Below, one piece after another: positions 38,937-47,801 of a DNA stretch of 64,000 nt. The stretch is taken from contig CAIWVP010000191.1 of assembly GCA_903916195.1 (NCBI GenBank), positions 25,837 through 89,836 on the forward strand, in the 5' to 3' direction. Below the pieces are notes generated by a model that made no database searches, was not told where the DNA came from, and saw only the letters and a program-made list of their open reading frames with translations. Every line of letters begins with the position of its first letter. The stretch's first letter is position 1. The translations under genes and the position numbers were made by a program. The DNA comes from an uncultured Verrucomicrobiota bacterium. GTDB lineage: Bacteria; Verrucomicrobiota; Verrucomicrobiia; Limisphaerales; UBA9464.

Positions 38937-41117
38937 GTGATCTCGCTCGCAGAAGACGCCGCCGCACCCTCGACCGATCTGGTCGCGCAGGTCGCCGCCA
39001 TCTTCTCGGCGACCGGCCCCTTCTCCGCGGCGAAGAACTTCGAGTACCGCCCGCAGCAGCAGGAGATGGCCGTGGCCGTGGCACGCTCGCTCACGGAAGG
39101 CGGACATCTGCTGGTCGAAGCCGGGACCGGCGTGGGCAAGAGCTTCGCGTATCTCGTCCCGGCCATCCTCTTCGCGGTCGCCAAGAAAAAGAAGGCGGTC
39201 ATCTGCACCCACACGATCAACCTCCAGGAGCAGTTGGTGGAGAAGGATCTGCCGGTGCTCAAACAGGTGCTCGGCGCGGACTTCAGCTACGCGATGCTCA
39301 AGGGCCGGTCGAATTATCTCTGCACCCGCCGGCTCCAGAAGGCCATGTCGCAGTCCGACGCGCTCTTCACCTCGCCCGAGGTCGCCGAGCTCCAGCGCAT
39401 CTACGAGTGGAGCAAGGACACGCACGATGGATCGTTGAGCGATTTCGCCGAGGAACCCGACCCTAAGGTCTGGGAACACGTCTGCTCCGAGCGAGGGCTC
39501 TGCACGCCGAAGAAGTGCGGCCACGCGAGCGATTTCGCCAAGACCGGCAGCACCTGTTTCTTCCAGCGCGCGCGGCAACGCATCCTCGGCGCGGATGTGC
39601 TGGTGCTGAACCACACGCTCTTCTTCACGCTGCTCAACGGCGTCGACGAGGAGCAGGAGGGCGGCGTGCTCTTCAAGAACGACTTCGTCATCTTCGACGA
39701 GGCGCACACGGTCGAACAGGTCGCGGCGCGCCACATCGGCGTCAGCGTCAGCAGCGGCCAGATGCGCTACTCGTTGCAGAAGCTCTGGAACCCGCGCACC
39801 GAGAAGGGCCTGCTCTCCGTCCTGCGCCAGGGCACCTCGATCAAATCCGTCGCCGAGGTGCTCAAGCAGGGCGATGATTTTTTCGCCAAGATCGAGGAGG
39901 CCTGCGACACGCTCGCCCAAGCGGCGGGGAAGCCCGAAAGCCGGTCCACCGGCCCGAAAACCGCCGAGGCCGAGGCTCCAGCCCCGCGCCCCGCGTTCCG
40001 CGACGGCCAGTGGAAAGAGCTGCGCATCCGGCGTCCGGATCTCGTCGAGGACAACCTCACGCTCGCCCTCCAACGCCTGCGCGAGCAGGTCCACGAGCTC
40101 ATCCAGTCGACCGAGGACAAGGACACCGGCGAGGAGCTGATGGAATGCAACCGGCGCATCGCCGACCTGCGCCACGCGGTGCAGACGTTCCTCAAGCAGG
40201 ACGCCGAGGAGCACGTCTACTGGGTCGAGCGCTCGGGCCGCACGCAGCGCAACCTCACGCTGAACGCCGCGCCGGTGGACGTCGCCGATTTCCTCCGCGC
40301 CCGGCTCTTCGGCTCGGCGACGAGCATCATCATGACCAGCGCGACGTTGGCGACCAACGTCGCCGCCGCGCCCGCGCCACGCCCGGCGACGAAGGATGCC
40401 GCCACCGGCCGCGACACCCCTGCCCCTGCCCCGCCGCGGCCGCGCGGGCTCGACTACATCGCGCGCCGTGTCGGCGGTGAATCGGCGGAGAAGCTCCAGG
40501 TCGGTTCTCCGTTCGACTACGCGAAGCAGATGCGGCTCTTCATCGCCGGCAAGATGCCCGACCCGCGCGACGCCGGCTACGAGGAGGCCTTGGTCGCGCA
40601 GATCGAACGCTTCGTGACCGCCACCCACGGCAAGGCCTTCGTGCTCTTCACCAACACGCGTCTCATGCAGGCCGTCGCCGGCCGCATGGAGCGCTTCTTC
40701 ATGCGGCTCGACATCGAGTGCTACGTGCAGGGCACCGGCACGCCGCGCTCGACCATGCTGGAGAAGTTCAAGGACAACGTGGATTCGGTGCTCTTCGGCA
40801 CGGACTCCTTCTGGCAGGGCGTCGACGTCCCGGGCGACGCGCTGAGCAACGTCATCATCACTCGGCTGCCCTTCGCGGTGCCGGACCATCCGCTCACCGA
40901 GGCGCGGCTCGAGCGCATCGAGGCCGCCGGCGGGAACGCGTTCTTCGACTTCAGCCTGCCCGAGGCGGTGCTGAAGTTCCGCCAAGGCGTCGGCCGGCTC
41001 ATCCGCACCCAGAACGACAAAGGGATTGTCGTGGTGCTCGACAACCGCGTCCTCACCAAGCGCTACGGCCAGCAGTTCCTGGACGCCATCCCGAAATGCC
41101 CGGTGGAAGTGGTGTGA
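38937..41117 (+). CDS. ATP-dependent DNA helicase, DinG/XPD-like
   Basis: GTG start; RPQQQEMAVAVARSL; EAGTGVGKSFAYLVPAI; Fe-S cysteines CTRRL/CSERGLCTPKKCGHASDF...CFFQRARQ; FDEAHTV; GTDSFWQGVDVPGDALSNVIITRLPF. Confidence 0.92.
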   Translation: MISLAEDAAAPSTDLVAQVAAIFSATGPFSAAKNFEYRPQQQEMAVAVARSLTEGGHLLVEAGTGVGKSFAYLVPAILFAVAKKKKAVICTHTINLQEQLVEKDLPVLKQVLGADFSYAMLKGRSNYLCTRRLQKAMSQSDALFTSPEVAELQRIYEWSKDTHDGSLSDFAEEPDPKVWEHVCSERGLCTPKKCGHASDFAKTGSTCFFQRARQRILGADVLVLNHTLFFTLLNGVDEEQEGGVLFKNDFVIFDEAHTVEQVAARHIGVSVSSGQMRYSLQKLWNPRTEKGLLSVLRQGTSIKSVAEVLKQGDDFFAKIEEACDTLAQAAGKPESRSTGPKTAEAEAPAPRPAFRDGQWKELRIRRPDLVEDNLTLALQRLREQVHELIQSTEDKDTGEELMECNRRIADLRHAVQTFLKQDAEEHVYWVERSGRTQRNLTLNAAPVDVADFLRARLFGSATSIIMTSATLATNVAAAPAPRPATKDAATGRDTPAPAPPRPRGLDYIARRVGGESAEKLQVGSPFDYAKQMRLFIAGKMPDPRDAGYEEALVAQIERFVTATHGKAFVLFTNTRLMQAVAGRMERFFMRLDIECYVQGTGTPRSTMLEKFKDNVDSVLFGTDSFWQGVDVPGDALSNVIITRLPFAVPDHPLTEARLERIEAAGGNAFFDFSLPEAVLKFRQGVGRLIRTQNDKGIVVVLDNRVLTKRYGQQFLDAIPKCPVEVV

Positions 41118-41257
41118 TGCCGGTTCCGGCAGAGCGGGACCAAGCGATAGGAGCGCGGCCGCCCTCGTCCGCGGGGCGGCTCCTCGCGCAAGCGACTCGC
41201 GGATGAAGGCATCCGCGCCCCGCGTCCGACGGGACCGTCCGGTCCTCGCGTCCCCAT

Positions 41258-42121
41258 TCAGACGTAGAGCGCCTGCTTCAGCTCATGGACCAGACGGATG
41301 GTCGACGTCATCCGCCGGGCCATCTCGCGCTCCAAGCAACGCAGGATCAGCTGCTCCACCGCGACCGGGATGTCGGCGTTGATCGCGCGGGGCGGGATGA
41401 AATCGGAGCGGTCGAGCTGGCGCCGGAGAACCTCGTCCGGGGAATCGCCGGGGAACGGTTTCTTGAAGGTGAGCAACTCGTAGGCGCTCACGCCCCATGC
41501 CCAGAGGTCGGCCCGATGGTCCACCGGTTCGCGCAGCAGCTGTTCCGGCGCCATGTAGGCCGGCGTGCCCGGATTCTTGTCGAGCTTGCGCGGCGGATCC
41601 GGGATCGGCTGGGCGAGATCAAAATCGACCAAGCGGAGGCTGCCGTTGCGGGAGAGCAGGACGTTCTCGGGTTTCACGTCCAGGTGCATGAACCCACCGT
41701 GGTGGACCACCTCCAGCGCGCTGGCGAAATCGATGAGCACCTCCGCGATGTTCTCGGTCAGCACCGGATCGTTGGCGCCCATCAGCAGCTTGAGGTTCGC
41801 GCCCTCGACGTACTCCATCACCAGCGCGAGCTCGCCGCCGATCTTGCCGTGCTCGACGTAGCCGATGATGTACTTGCCGTCCTGGCAGGCCTTGAGCGTC
41901 TCAGCGCCGGTGTTGAAGCGCTTGCGCTCGGTGAAGGCGAACGTGGAATTGTTCAGCATCGTCCGCACCGCGAACGAGCGGCCCTCGTCGTCCGTCGCCA
42001 GCCAGATCTCCGACATACCGCCCGAGTTGATCAACTCGTGCAGCGTGTAGCGGCCTAATCGGGTTCCAGGAGCGGGCATGTCGGTCTGAAGCGCGCGGGT
42101 AGCTAGCAGATGCAGTTCCAA
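41258..42121 (-). CDS. serine/threonine protein kinase-like protein (beta3 Lys replaced by Arg); start may be the internal Met MPAPGTRLGRY
   Basis: INSGGMSEIWLATDDEGRSFAVRTML; GGFMHLDVKPENVLL; LVDFDLAQ; GTPAYMAPEQL; DLWAWGVSAYELLT. Confidence 0.85.
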   Translation of the reverse strand: MELHLLATRALQTDMPAPGTRLGRYTLHELINSGGMSEIWLATDDEGRSFAVRTMLNNSTFAFTERKRFNTGAETLKACQDGKYIIGYVEHGKIGGELALVMEYVEGANLKLLMGANDPVLTENIAEVLIDFASALEVVHHGGFMHLDVKPENVLLSRNGSLRLVDFDLAQPIPDPPRKLDKNPGTPAYMAPEQLLREPVDHRADLWAWGVSAYELLTFKKPFPGDSPDEVLRRQLDRSDFIPPRAINADIPVAVEQLILRCLEREMARRMTSTIRLVHELKQALYV

Positions 42122-42304
42122 GGTGGAAGGTTAAGTTGGAAAACTGCCATCGCGCGCCCATGGCCGCCGAGCCCCGGCGACCGACGATGTCCACCGTGAC
42201 CAGCCGCCGCCCCGACCTCCGATCCCCTTCGTGGATACGCCGCGGGCTTGCCGATCCCGTTGCGCGGTCTTGAACCGGCGCCCGAGATCCCGGATGCTCA
42301 CCGA

Positions 42305-43075
42305 ATGTTCTCCCTCAAGGGCAAGACGGCGCTGGTGACCGGCTCCGGATCCGGCATCGGCGCGGCCATCGCCGAGGTCTTCGCCAAGGCCGGCGCGCAC
42401 GTCCTTGTCGCCGACCTCGATGCCGCCGGCGCGGCCCGGACGCTCGCGATCATCCGCAGCAGCGGAAGCGATGCCGAGACGGTGTCCCTCGACATCACCG
42501 ACGAAGCCGCCTGCGCCGCGCTCGCCGCCAAGACCCACGCGGCCCGTGGAGCGCTCGACGTGCTGGTCAACAACGCCGGCATCGGGCACGTGGGCACCCT
42601 GCTCACGACCACCGGCGCGGACTTCGACCGGCTCTACGCCGTCAACGTCCGGGGCGCCTTCAACGTCACCAAGGCGTTCCTGCCCGCCATGATCTCGGCC
42701 GGACGCGGCTCGGTCATCAACCTCTCGTCCACCGCCGGACTCGAAGGCCTCAAGGACCGTCTCGCCTACGCGGTGACCAAGCACGCCATCACCGGTTTCA
42801 CCCGTTGTCTCGCGCTCGACCACGCGACCTCCGGCGTCCGCGTGAACTGCCTCTGCCCGGGTCGCGTGGAGACGCCGTTCGTGAAGGCCCGGCTCGCCGA
42901 ATATCCGGACCCCGAGGCCGCCTATCGCGAGATGAGCTCCACCCAGGCCAACGGCCGGATGGCCAAGCCCCACGAGATCGCGGCGGCGGCGCTCTATCTG
43001 GCGAGCGACGAGAGCTCGTTCGTCACCGGGTCGGCGCTGTCGATCGACGGCGGCTGGACCGCCGGGATGTTCTGA
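42305..43075 (+). CDS. SDR family NAD(P)-dependent oxidoreductase
   Basis: KTALVTGSGSGIGAAIAEVFA; LVNNAGIG; YAVTKHAITGFTR; TGSALSIDGGWTAGMF. Confidence 0.93.
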   Translation: MFSLKGKTALVTGSGSGIGAAIAEVFAKAGAHVLVADLDAAGAARTLAIIRSSGSDAETVSLDITDEAACAALAAKTHAARGALDVLVNNAGIGHVGTLLTTTGADFDRLYAVNVRGAFNVTKAFLPAMISAGRGSVINLSSTAGLEGLKDRLAYAVTKHAITGFTRCLALDHATSGVRVNCLCPGRVETPFVKARLAEYPDPEAAYREMSSTQANGRMAKPHEIAAAALYLASDESSFVTGSALSIDGGWTAGMF

Positions 43076-43171
43076 GCCGGCTCGGTGCTTCTCCGCGGGA
43101 GCGGTCCGTCCACGTCGGCGCAGGAGATTTTTGTGGAACGGACCGCGGCGGCCTGTTATCTAGACCCCACA

Positions 43172-43552
43172 GTGGCGACGCGCGCAGCCAAGTGGGTGCT
43201 GGTCGGTCTTCTGATGGTCTCCATCGGATTGCACTGGACCTTGCTCCAATCCGTCGCGTGGGCCGGCATGTTCGTGCGCTATTCGCAAGAAGGCTGCTCG
43301 CTGTCGACCGCGATCGCCAAGACCTTGGACGGCCAGCATCCCTGCCAGCTGTGCAAGATCACCGAATCCGGCCGCCGGTCCACCGCCTCGCCTGAGGCGC
43401 CGACCCCGGTCCAGAAGCTCGACCTCTTCGCGCAGGACCGGCCTGTCGCTTGGTCGCCGGAACGCTGCGTGTCGTCCCTCTGGCCGGTGACGTATTCGAC
43501 GTCTCTTGGACTCGCGGCGCGGCCGCCGGTACCGCCTCCTCGCGCGGCCTGA
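43172..43552 (+). CDS. small membrane protein with HPCQLCK motif and C-terminal PPVPPPR
   Basis: GTG start; one TM helix (WVLVGLLMVSIGLHWTLLQSVAWAGMFV), KTLDGQHPCQLCKIT, C-term ARPPVPPPRAA. Confidence 0.65.
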   Translation: MATRAAKWVLVGLLMVSIGLHWTLLQSVAWAGMFVRYSQEGCSLSTAIAKTLDGQHPCQLCKITESGRRSTASPEAPTPVQKLDLFAQDRPVAWSPERCVSSLWPVTYSTSLGLAARPPVPPPRAA

Positions 43553-43731
43553 ACGGGCGACACCGGATTTCTCCGGGCGCCCTTCCGTGCCGTCCGGTCT
43601 TCCCGGACCCGCTCCGGCTCCTCGGCTGCCTCGCGCACCCGGAGCCGGATCCTCGTGCGATCCCGTCAGAATCCTCCGTCCCCATCCGACCCGTTCTTCC
43701 GTGCCAACGGCCTCCCATGCGCTCGTCGCGC

Positions 43732-43770
43732 CCGTGTCCTCGCCGACACGGTCCGGATCTTTCCGGACCG
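43732..43770. other. two overlapping, mutually exclusive hairpins in a long non-coding leader region
   Basis: CCGTGTC-ctcgcc-GACACGG (43732-43751) and CGGTCCGGA-tctt-TCCGGACCG (43749-43770) share 43749-43751. Confidence 0.4.
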
Positions 43771-44212
43771 CGTTCTTCGGCGGCACATCGGCGTGCGACC
43801 CTGCGGACCGCGCAGTCGGAGACGGCACGAACGGGACGATCACGGCTCCTTTCTTGATCCTGCATCCGCCCGGGACCTCCGAGCGCTCCTGCCCGGCAGA
43901 GCGCGCCGTCCCGCGGACCGACGGCCCCGATTCTTCCGCCCTTTCCGAAGGCGGCGACGGGACCGATCCCTTTCCAGCGCCCCATCATGGGCGGTCCTGC
44001 CGACGCGGCATGCGCGCGGCAGCACGGACTCCGCGGGCGATCCCGCGGCCTGTGACCTCATCGGCGTCGATGGGACGCGTCAGGTCTCCCCAGTCCCGGG
44101 AATTGGATGGATGCAGGTCGGCAGACCCTTTGGCCCGGGCGATCCGCGCGGATGCGCGGACGCGAAGGCCACGAACCCACACAGACCCGATGCACTTCCA
44201 CATCGGACCCAC

Positions 44213-45022
44213 ATGCACATGAACAGACCCCACAGCAGACTCTTGGCGGCCGGCCTCGTCCTGGCCGCCTCCGCATCCGTTGCCCACGCCCACGTCGGGT
44301 ACGGCGGACGCGACTTCGGCTCGTTCACCGGCCTAAGCTACGCGACGACCACGATCGCCAACCAAGCGGTGACCAGCAACTACGGCTGGGCCGACGCCGC
44401 GGACGGCGTGCTCGGCGATTCACACAAGGGCCGGGCTTTCCGGTTCCATCTCGACAACGCCGCTTCGGTGACGCTGGCGTTCTCGGCCAACGCATCGGCC
44501 ACGGCGACCTCCGTGGGCGGGCTCTTGCCCGGGTTCTCGGTCTACCAAGGACTCGCGGCCATCTCGCCGTTCGCGGCGAGCCAGACGGCGCTGCCCTCCA
44601 GCGCGGACCATGACTTCGGCGACGCCTCGGCCGCTTGGCGGACGGCGTGGGCGAAGGAGAATCTCGGGGCGTCCTTTGACGCGACCGCGACGGACGGCAG
44701 CTGGAACGCGCTCGGTGCCTGGAAGATCGGCGGCGACGGCGACCTGGCCGGTGATTTCTCCCAGTTGAGCACGTTCACCTACAAAGGATTCGGCGTCGAT
44801 TTCGATAAGGACGGCACCGCCACGGCCACGCTGAAGCTCACCGGCGGTGACTACACGATCTTCGTCGGCGGGAACGACATCGACAACAAGGGCTCGGCCA
44901 ATGCCGGGCTCGCCTACGGTCTTCGCGGGACCTTGACGGTCAACGCCGTCCCCGAGCCCTCGACGTGGGCCTTGCTCGCCGCCGGGGCGGCCTTGATGGT
45001 CGTCGTCCGTCGCCGGAACTGA
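44213..45022 (+). CDS. PEP-CTERM sorting domain protein with HAHVGYGGRDF N-terminus
   Basis: Signal peptide, mature N-terminus HAHVGYGGRDFGSFTGLSY; C-term VPEPSTWALLAAGAALMVVVRRRN. Confidence 0.85.
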   Translation: MHMNRPHSRLLAAGLVLAASASVAHAHVGYGGRDFGSFTGLSYATTTIANQAVTSNYGWADAADGVLGDSHKGRAFRFHLDNAASVTLAFSANASATATSVGGLLPGFSVYQGLAAISPFAASQTALPSSADHDFGDASAAWRTAWAKENLGASFDATATDGSWNALGAWKIGGDGDLAGDFSQLSTFTYKGFGVDFDKDGTATATLKLTGGDYTIFVGGNDIDNKGSANAGLAYGLRGTLTVNAVPEPSTWALLAAGAALMVVVRRRN

Positions 45023-45101
45023 AACGCCGGAACTGCGCGGGGCACGATCATCGGACCGGCAACGGACCGATGACGTGCCCCGCATCAGCCATCCACCCTC
45101 C

Positions 45102-45959
45102 ATGCCGATCCACCGGACACCGCCCTTCCTGCCCGCTCTCTTGCTGGTCCTGCTCGGATCCGCGGGGACCGTGTTCGCGCAGCATCGGCACATCAACGCC
45201 GGTGCCGTCGCGCCGCAGGCCGGCTCGAAGCTCTCCATCGCGAACCGCGCGTCCTTCGACGCCGATTCGGGCTTCCTCGTCCATCTCGCGCCGACGAACC
45301 ATCCGGTCTACGGCCCGATCTTTCTCGGTGGTTCCGACGTCACGTTCACGAGCCTGCCGGCGACCGCGGATTACGGTGGTCCCGACCCGAAGGCCGCGCA
45401 GCCGGGAGCGCATCTCGTGATGGTGCTCGTGTCGTTGTCCGGGCCGTCGGGCGGGGCGCTGTCGTTCTGGGATTCCTTCGACGGCTTCTTCGTCGCCACC
45501 GAGACCACCTTCACCGTGCCGGTCGGCACCACCGGCGGGACGGGGAGCTTCGCGCTGAGCGAGAACAACGGATCCGCCGGCCTCGATCCGTACGGGCATA
45601 TCCACGGCCGCCGCTTCAGCGTGGACCGGCCGGGCCTGTACACGGTTGGTTTCGTGGTGGTCGACACCAGCGCGAACGGCCTTGGCGGCGGTCCGCTGCA
45701 TCCGCCTTCGGATCCGGTCTCCATCAGTTTCCAGGCCGGCACGACCATCGCGGACCTCAAGCTCTCCGCGGACGGAACGACGGCACGGTTCGGGACCGAT
45801 GCCGGGAAGACCTACTTCGTCGAGGCGGCGGATGCGCTCGTTTCGTCACCGGTTTGGACGACCGTGGCCGGTCCGGTCGTCGGCACCGACCGCCTCGAAT
45901 CGGCTTCGATCCCCGGTCCGTCCGGAAACGCGCGGTATTTCCGTCTGCGCGTGGAGTGA
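45102..45959 (+). CDS. secreted His-motif protein (DPYGHIHGR family), paralog 1
   Basis: Signal peptide ending VFAQ; HRHINAGAVA; TVPVGTTGGTGSFALSENNGSAGLDPYGHIHGRRFSVDRPGLYTVGFVVVDTSANGLGGGPLHPPSDPVSISFQAG. Confidence 0.8.
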   Translation: MPIHRTPPFLPALLLVLLGSAGTVFAQHRHINAGAVAPQAGSKLSIANRASFDADSGFLVHLAPTNHPVYGPIFLGGSDVTFTSLPATADYGGPDPKAAQPGAHLVMVLVSLSGPSGGALSFWDSFDGFFVATETTFTVPVGTTGGTGSFALSENNGSAGLDPYGHIHGRRFSVDRPGLYTVGFVVVDTSANGLGGGPLHPPSDPVSISFQAGTTIADLKLSADGTTARFGTDAGKTYFVEAADALVSSPVWTTVAGPVVGTDRLESASIPGPSGNARYFRLRVE

Positions 45960-45999
45960 CTCGGGGGATCGCGCCGGCGCGGCATCGGCCGATGCGGCA

Positions 46000-46893
46000 T
46001 CAAGGTGGGATATTCAGCAACCGCAGGCGGTAGACGCGGACATCCGGCCCCGGGTGGGTATCGGTCAGCGATTGCAGCGCGCTGTTGCCGCGCAGTCCTA
46101 CGGAGACCGGCCGCCAAGCGGTCGCTGTGACACCGTCGGACGCTTCGAGCACGTTGGTCACGCCCGGCGCGCTGCGAAAGAAGACGCGCATGCCGTTGGT
46201 CGCCGGCTGGATCGTCTCGATCATCGGGCCCGCCTGGAAGAACATCGACAAGACTGACGACGGCGAATGCAGCGGCCCCCCACCGGGACCGTTCGTCGAC
46301 ACGTCGACCAACCGGAACCCCACCGTGTAGAGCCCGGCCGTCGTGGCAGTGAACTCGCGGCCGTGGATATGGCCGTACGGATCAGATCCGGGCGCCCCGT
46401 CGTTCTCGCTGATCACGAACGACGACGTGCCTCCCGTGGTCCCGACCGGCACGCTGAAGGTGACCTGGTTGCCGGGATTCTCGCCGTCGCCTTCCCAGAA
46501 ACCGATGGCGCCGCCCGCGGGACCCGCCACGTCGGTGACCTGCACCGCGAGACGCGAACCGAGCAGCGCACGGCCGAGGACCTGCCCGGTGCCGAGGTCC
46601 GTCGCCGACAACGCGGTGAACGTGAGCGTGTCGCCGCGGTGGTGACCTGCGTTGTTGCCGTTCGTGCGCAGCACCATCGGCAGCTTGTAGCCGGACCTCG
46701 TGTCGAAGAGCGACGCCACCGTGAAGACGAGCGCGTCGCCCGAGTTGGTTCCCGCGGCGCCCGCAAAGATGTGGGTGTCGGCCCGCGTCGGAAGCAGGCC
46801 GGCGATCGCGACGACGATGCCGGCCAGGATCCGCAAGGTCAGGACCGACATCCATCGGGATGCCGCGGAGAAGGCTCGTCTCGGGAAGGCCAT
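46000..46893 (-). CDS. secreted His-motif protein (DPYGHIHGR family), paralog 2
   Basis: Signal peptide; HIFAGAAG; SVPVGTTGGTSSFVISENDGAPGSDPYGHIHGREFTATTAGLYTVGFRLVDVSTNGPGGGPLHSPSSVLSMFFQAG. Confidence 0.8.
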   Translation of the reverse strand: MAFPRRAFSAASRWMSVLTLRILAGIVVAIAGLLPTRADTHIFAGAAGTNSGDALVFTVASLFDTRSGYKLPMVLRTNGNNAGHHRGDTLTFTALSATDLGTGQVLGRALLGSRLAVQVTDVAGPAGGAIGFWEGDGENPGNQVTFSVPVGTTGGTSSFVISENDGAPGSDPYGHIHGREFTATTAGLYTVGFRLVDVSTNGPGGGPLHSPSSVLSMFFQAGPMIETIQPATNGMRVFFRSAPGVTNVLEASDGVTATAWRPVSVGLRGNSALQSLTDTHPGPDVRVYRLRLLNIPP

Positions 46894-46915
46894 GGGTAAC
46901 GTGGGTCTCGTGGCT

Positions 46916-47617
46916 TCAGCGCGCGGGGTCCTGCCCGTCGGGGCGCACGAAGCGCGTGATGGGCGGACCGAGCAAGGCACGGACCCGGGTCCATCCGAGC
47001 GTCTCCACGTGCGCGTCGGCGAAGAGGTGGTTCGCCGAACCGCGATGCCGCAACACGGCGACCTCGCCGGAGAAGGCGTTGGTCGTGAAGCCGCCCGCCG
47101 ACGCGTCGGCGAAATGGAAATGGTCCGACGCCTCGAAATCGCCGCGGGCCTCGGCCGCGTGCAGCGTCTCGCTCGGCGACGGCAGCGAGGTGAGCCGCGA
47201 GAAATCGAGCTCCGCGGCGCCGAACGGCCGGGGTGTGAGGAAATCGTTCACCGCGTAGCTGGCGGGCCTCACGCGGTTCGTGTCGAGCGGGCAACGGTAG
47301 ATGTTCGTGAGCCCGTACGCCGCGAGCTTGCCGATCCACGAGGCGCCTTGGTGCGAGGTCAGCGGCAGCACATCGCGGTTGTCGCCCGCGTACATCGCCA
47401 CGCCCATGCCAAGTTGCTTCAGGTTCGACACGCAGACCACGGACCGCGCGCGCGCCTGCGCCGACGACAGCGCCGGAAGGAGCAGCCCCGCCAGCACCGC
47501 GATGATCGCCACGACCACCAAGAGTTCGATGAGCGTGAACGCCTCCTCCCGACCCGGAAAGGGACGCGGGCAAACGACGGCATGGTCGGAGACGGACGGC
47601 ATGGAAAAGCGGATCAA
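46916..47617 (-). CDS. type II secretion-type pseudopilin (prepilin N-terminal methylation motif); Met start ambiguous (47617 or 47602)
   Basis: [57 protein letters not shown]. Confidence 0.85.
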   Translation of the reverse strand: MIRFSMPSVSDHAVVCPRPFPGREEAFTLIELLVVVAIIAVLAGLLLPALSSAQARARSVVCVSNLKQLGMGVAMYAGDNRDVLPLTSHQGASWIGKLAAYGLTNIYRCPLDTNRVRPASYAVNDFLTPRPFGAAELDFSRLTSLPSPSETLHAAEARGDFEASDHFHFADASAGGFTTNAFSGEVAVLRHRGSANHLFADAHVETLGWTRVRALLGPPITRFVRPDGQDPAR

Positions 47618-47801
47618 CCGGTCGGCGCCGGACTTATCCGTCCGGTGTCACATCAGTGAACAAGGGCCTCACCACCACGTCAACCTTCCAACCCGACGCA
47701 CCCGCGGACCCGCGTCGTTGCCCACCCGTTCCGGCCGGTCCGACACCGTCCGAGCAAAAGTCCGTTGACCGCCGGCGTGCCGTCCGGGGCATGCTTGCGC
47801 C

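Noticed and set aside
43154-43176. CTGTTATC...CACAG as a Zur/Fur box upstream of the CxxC protein
   Set aside because: Only an imperfect half-site match; cannot be distinguished from chance without comparison to homologs.
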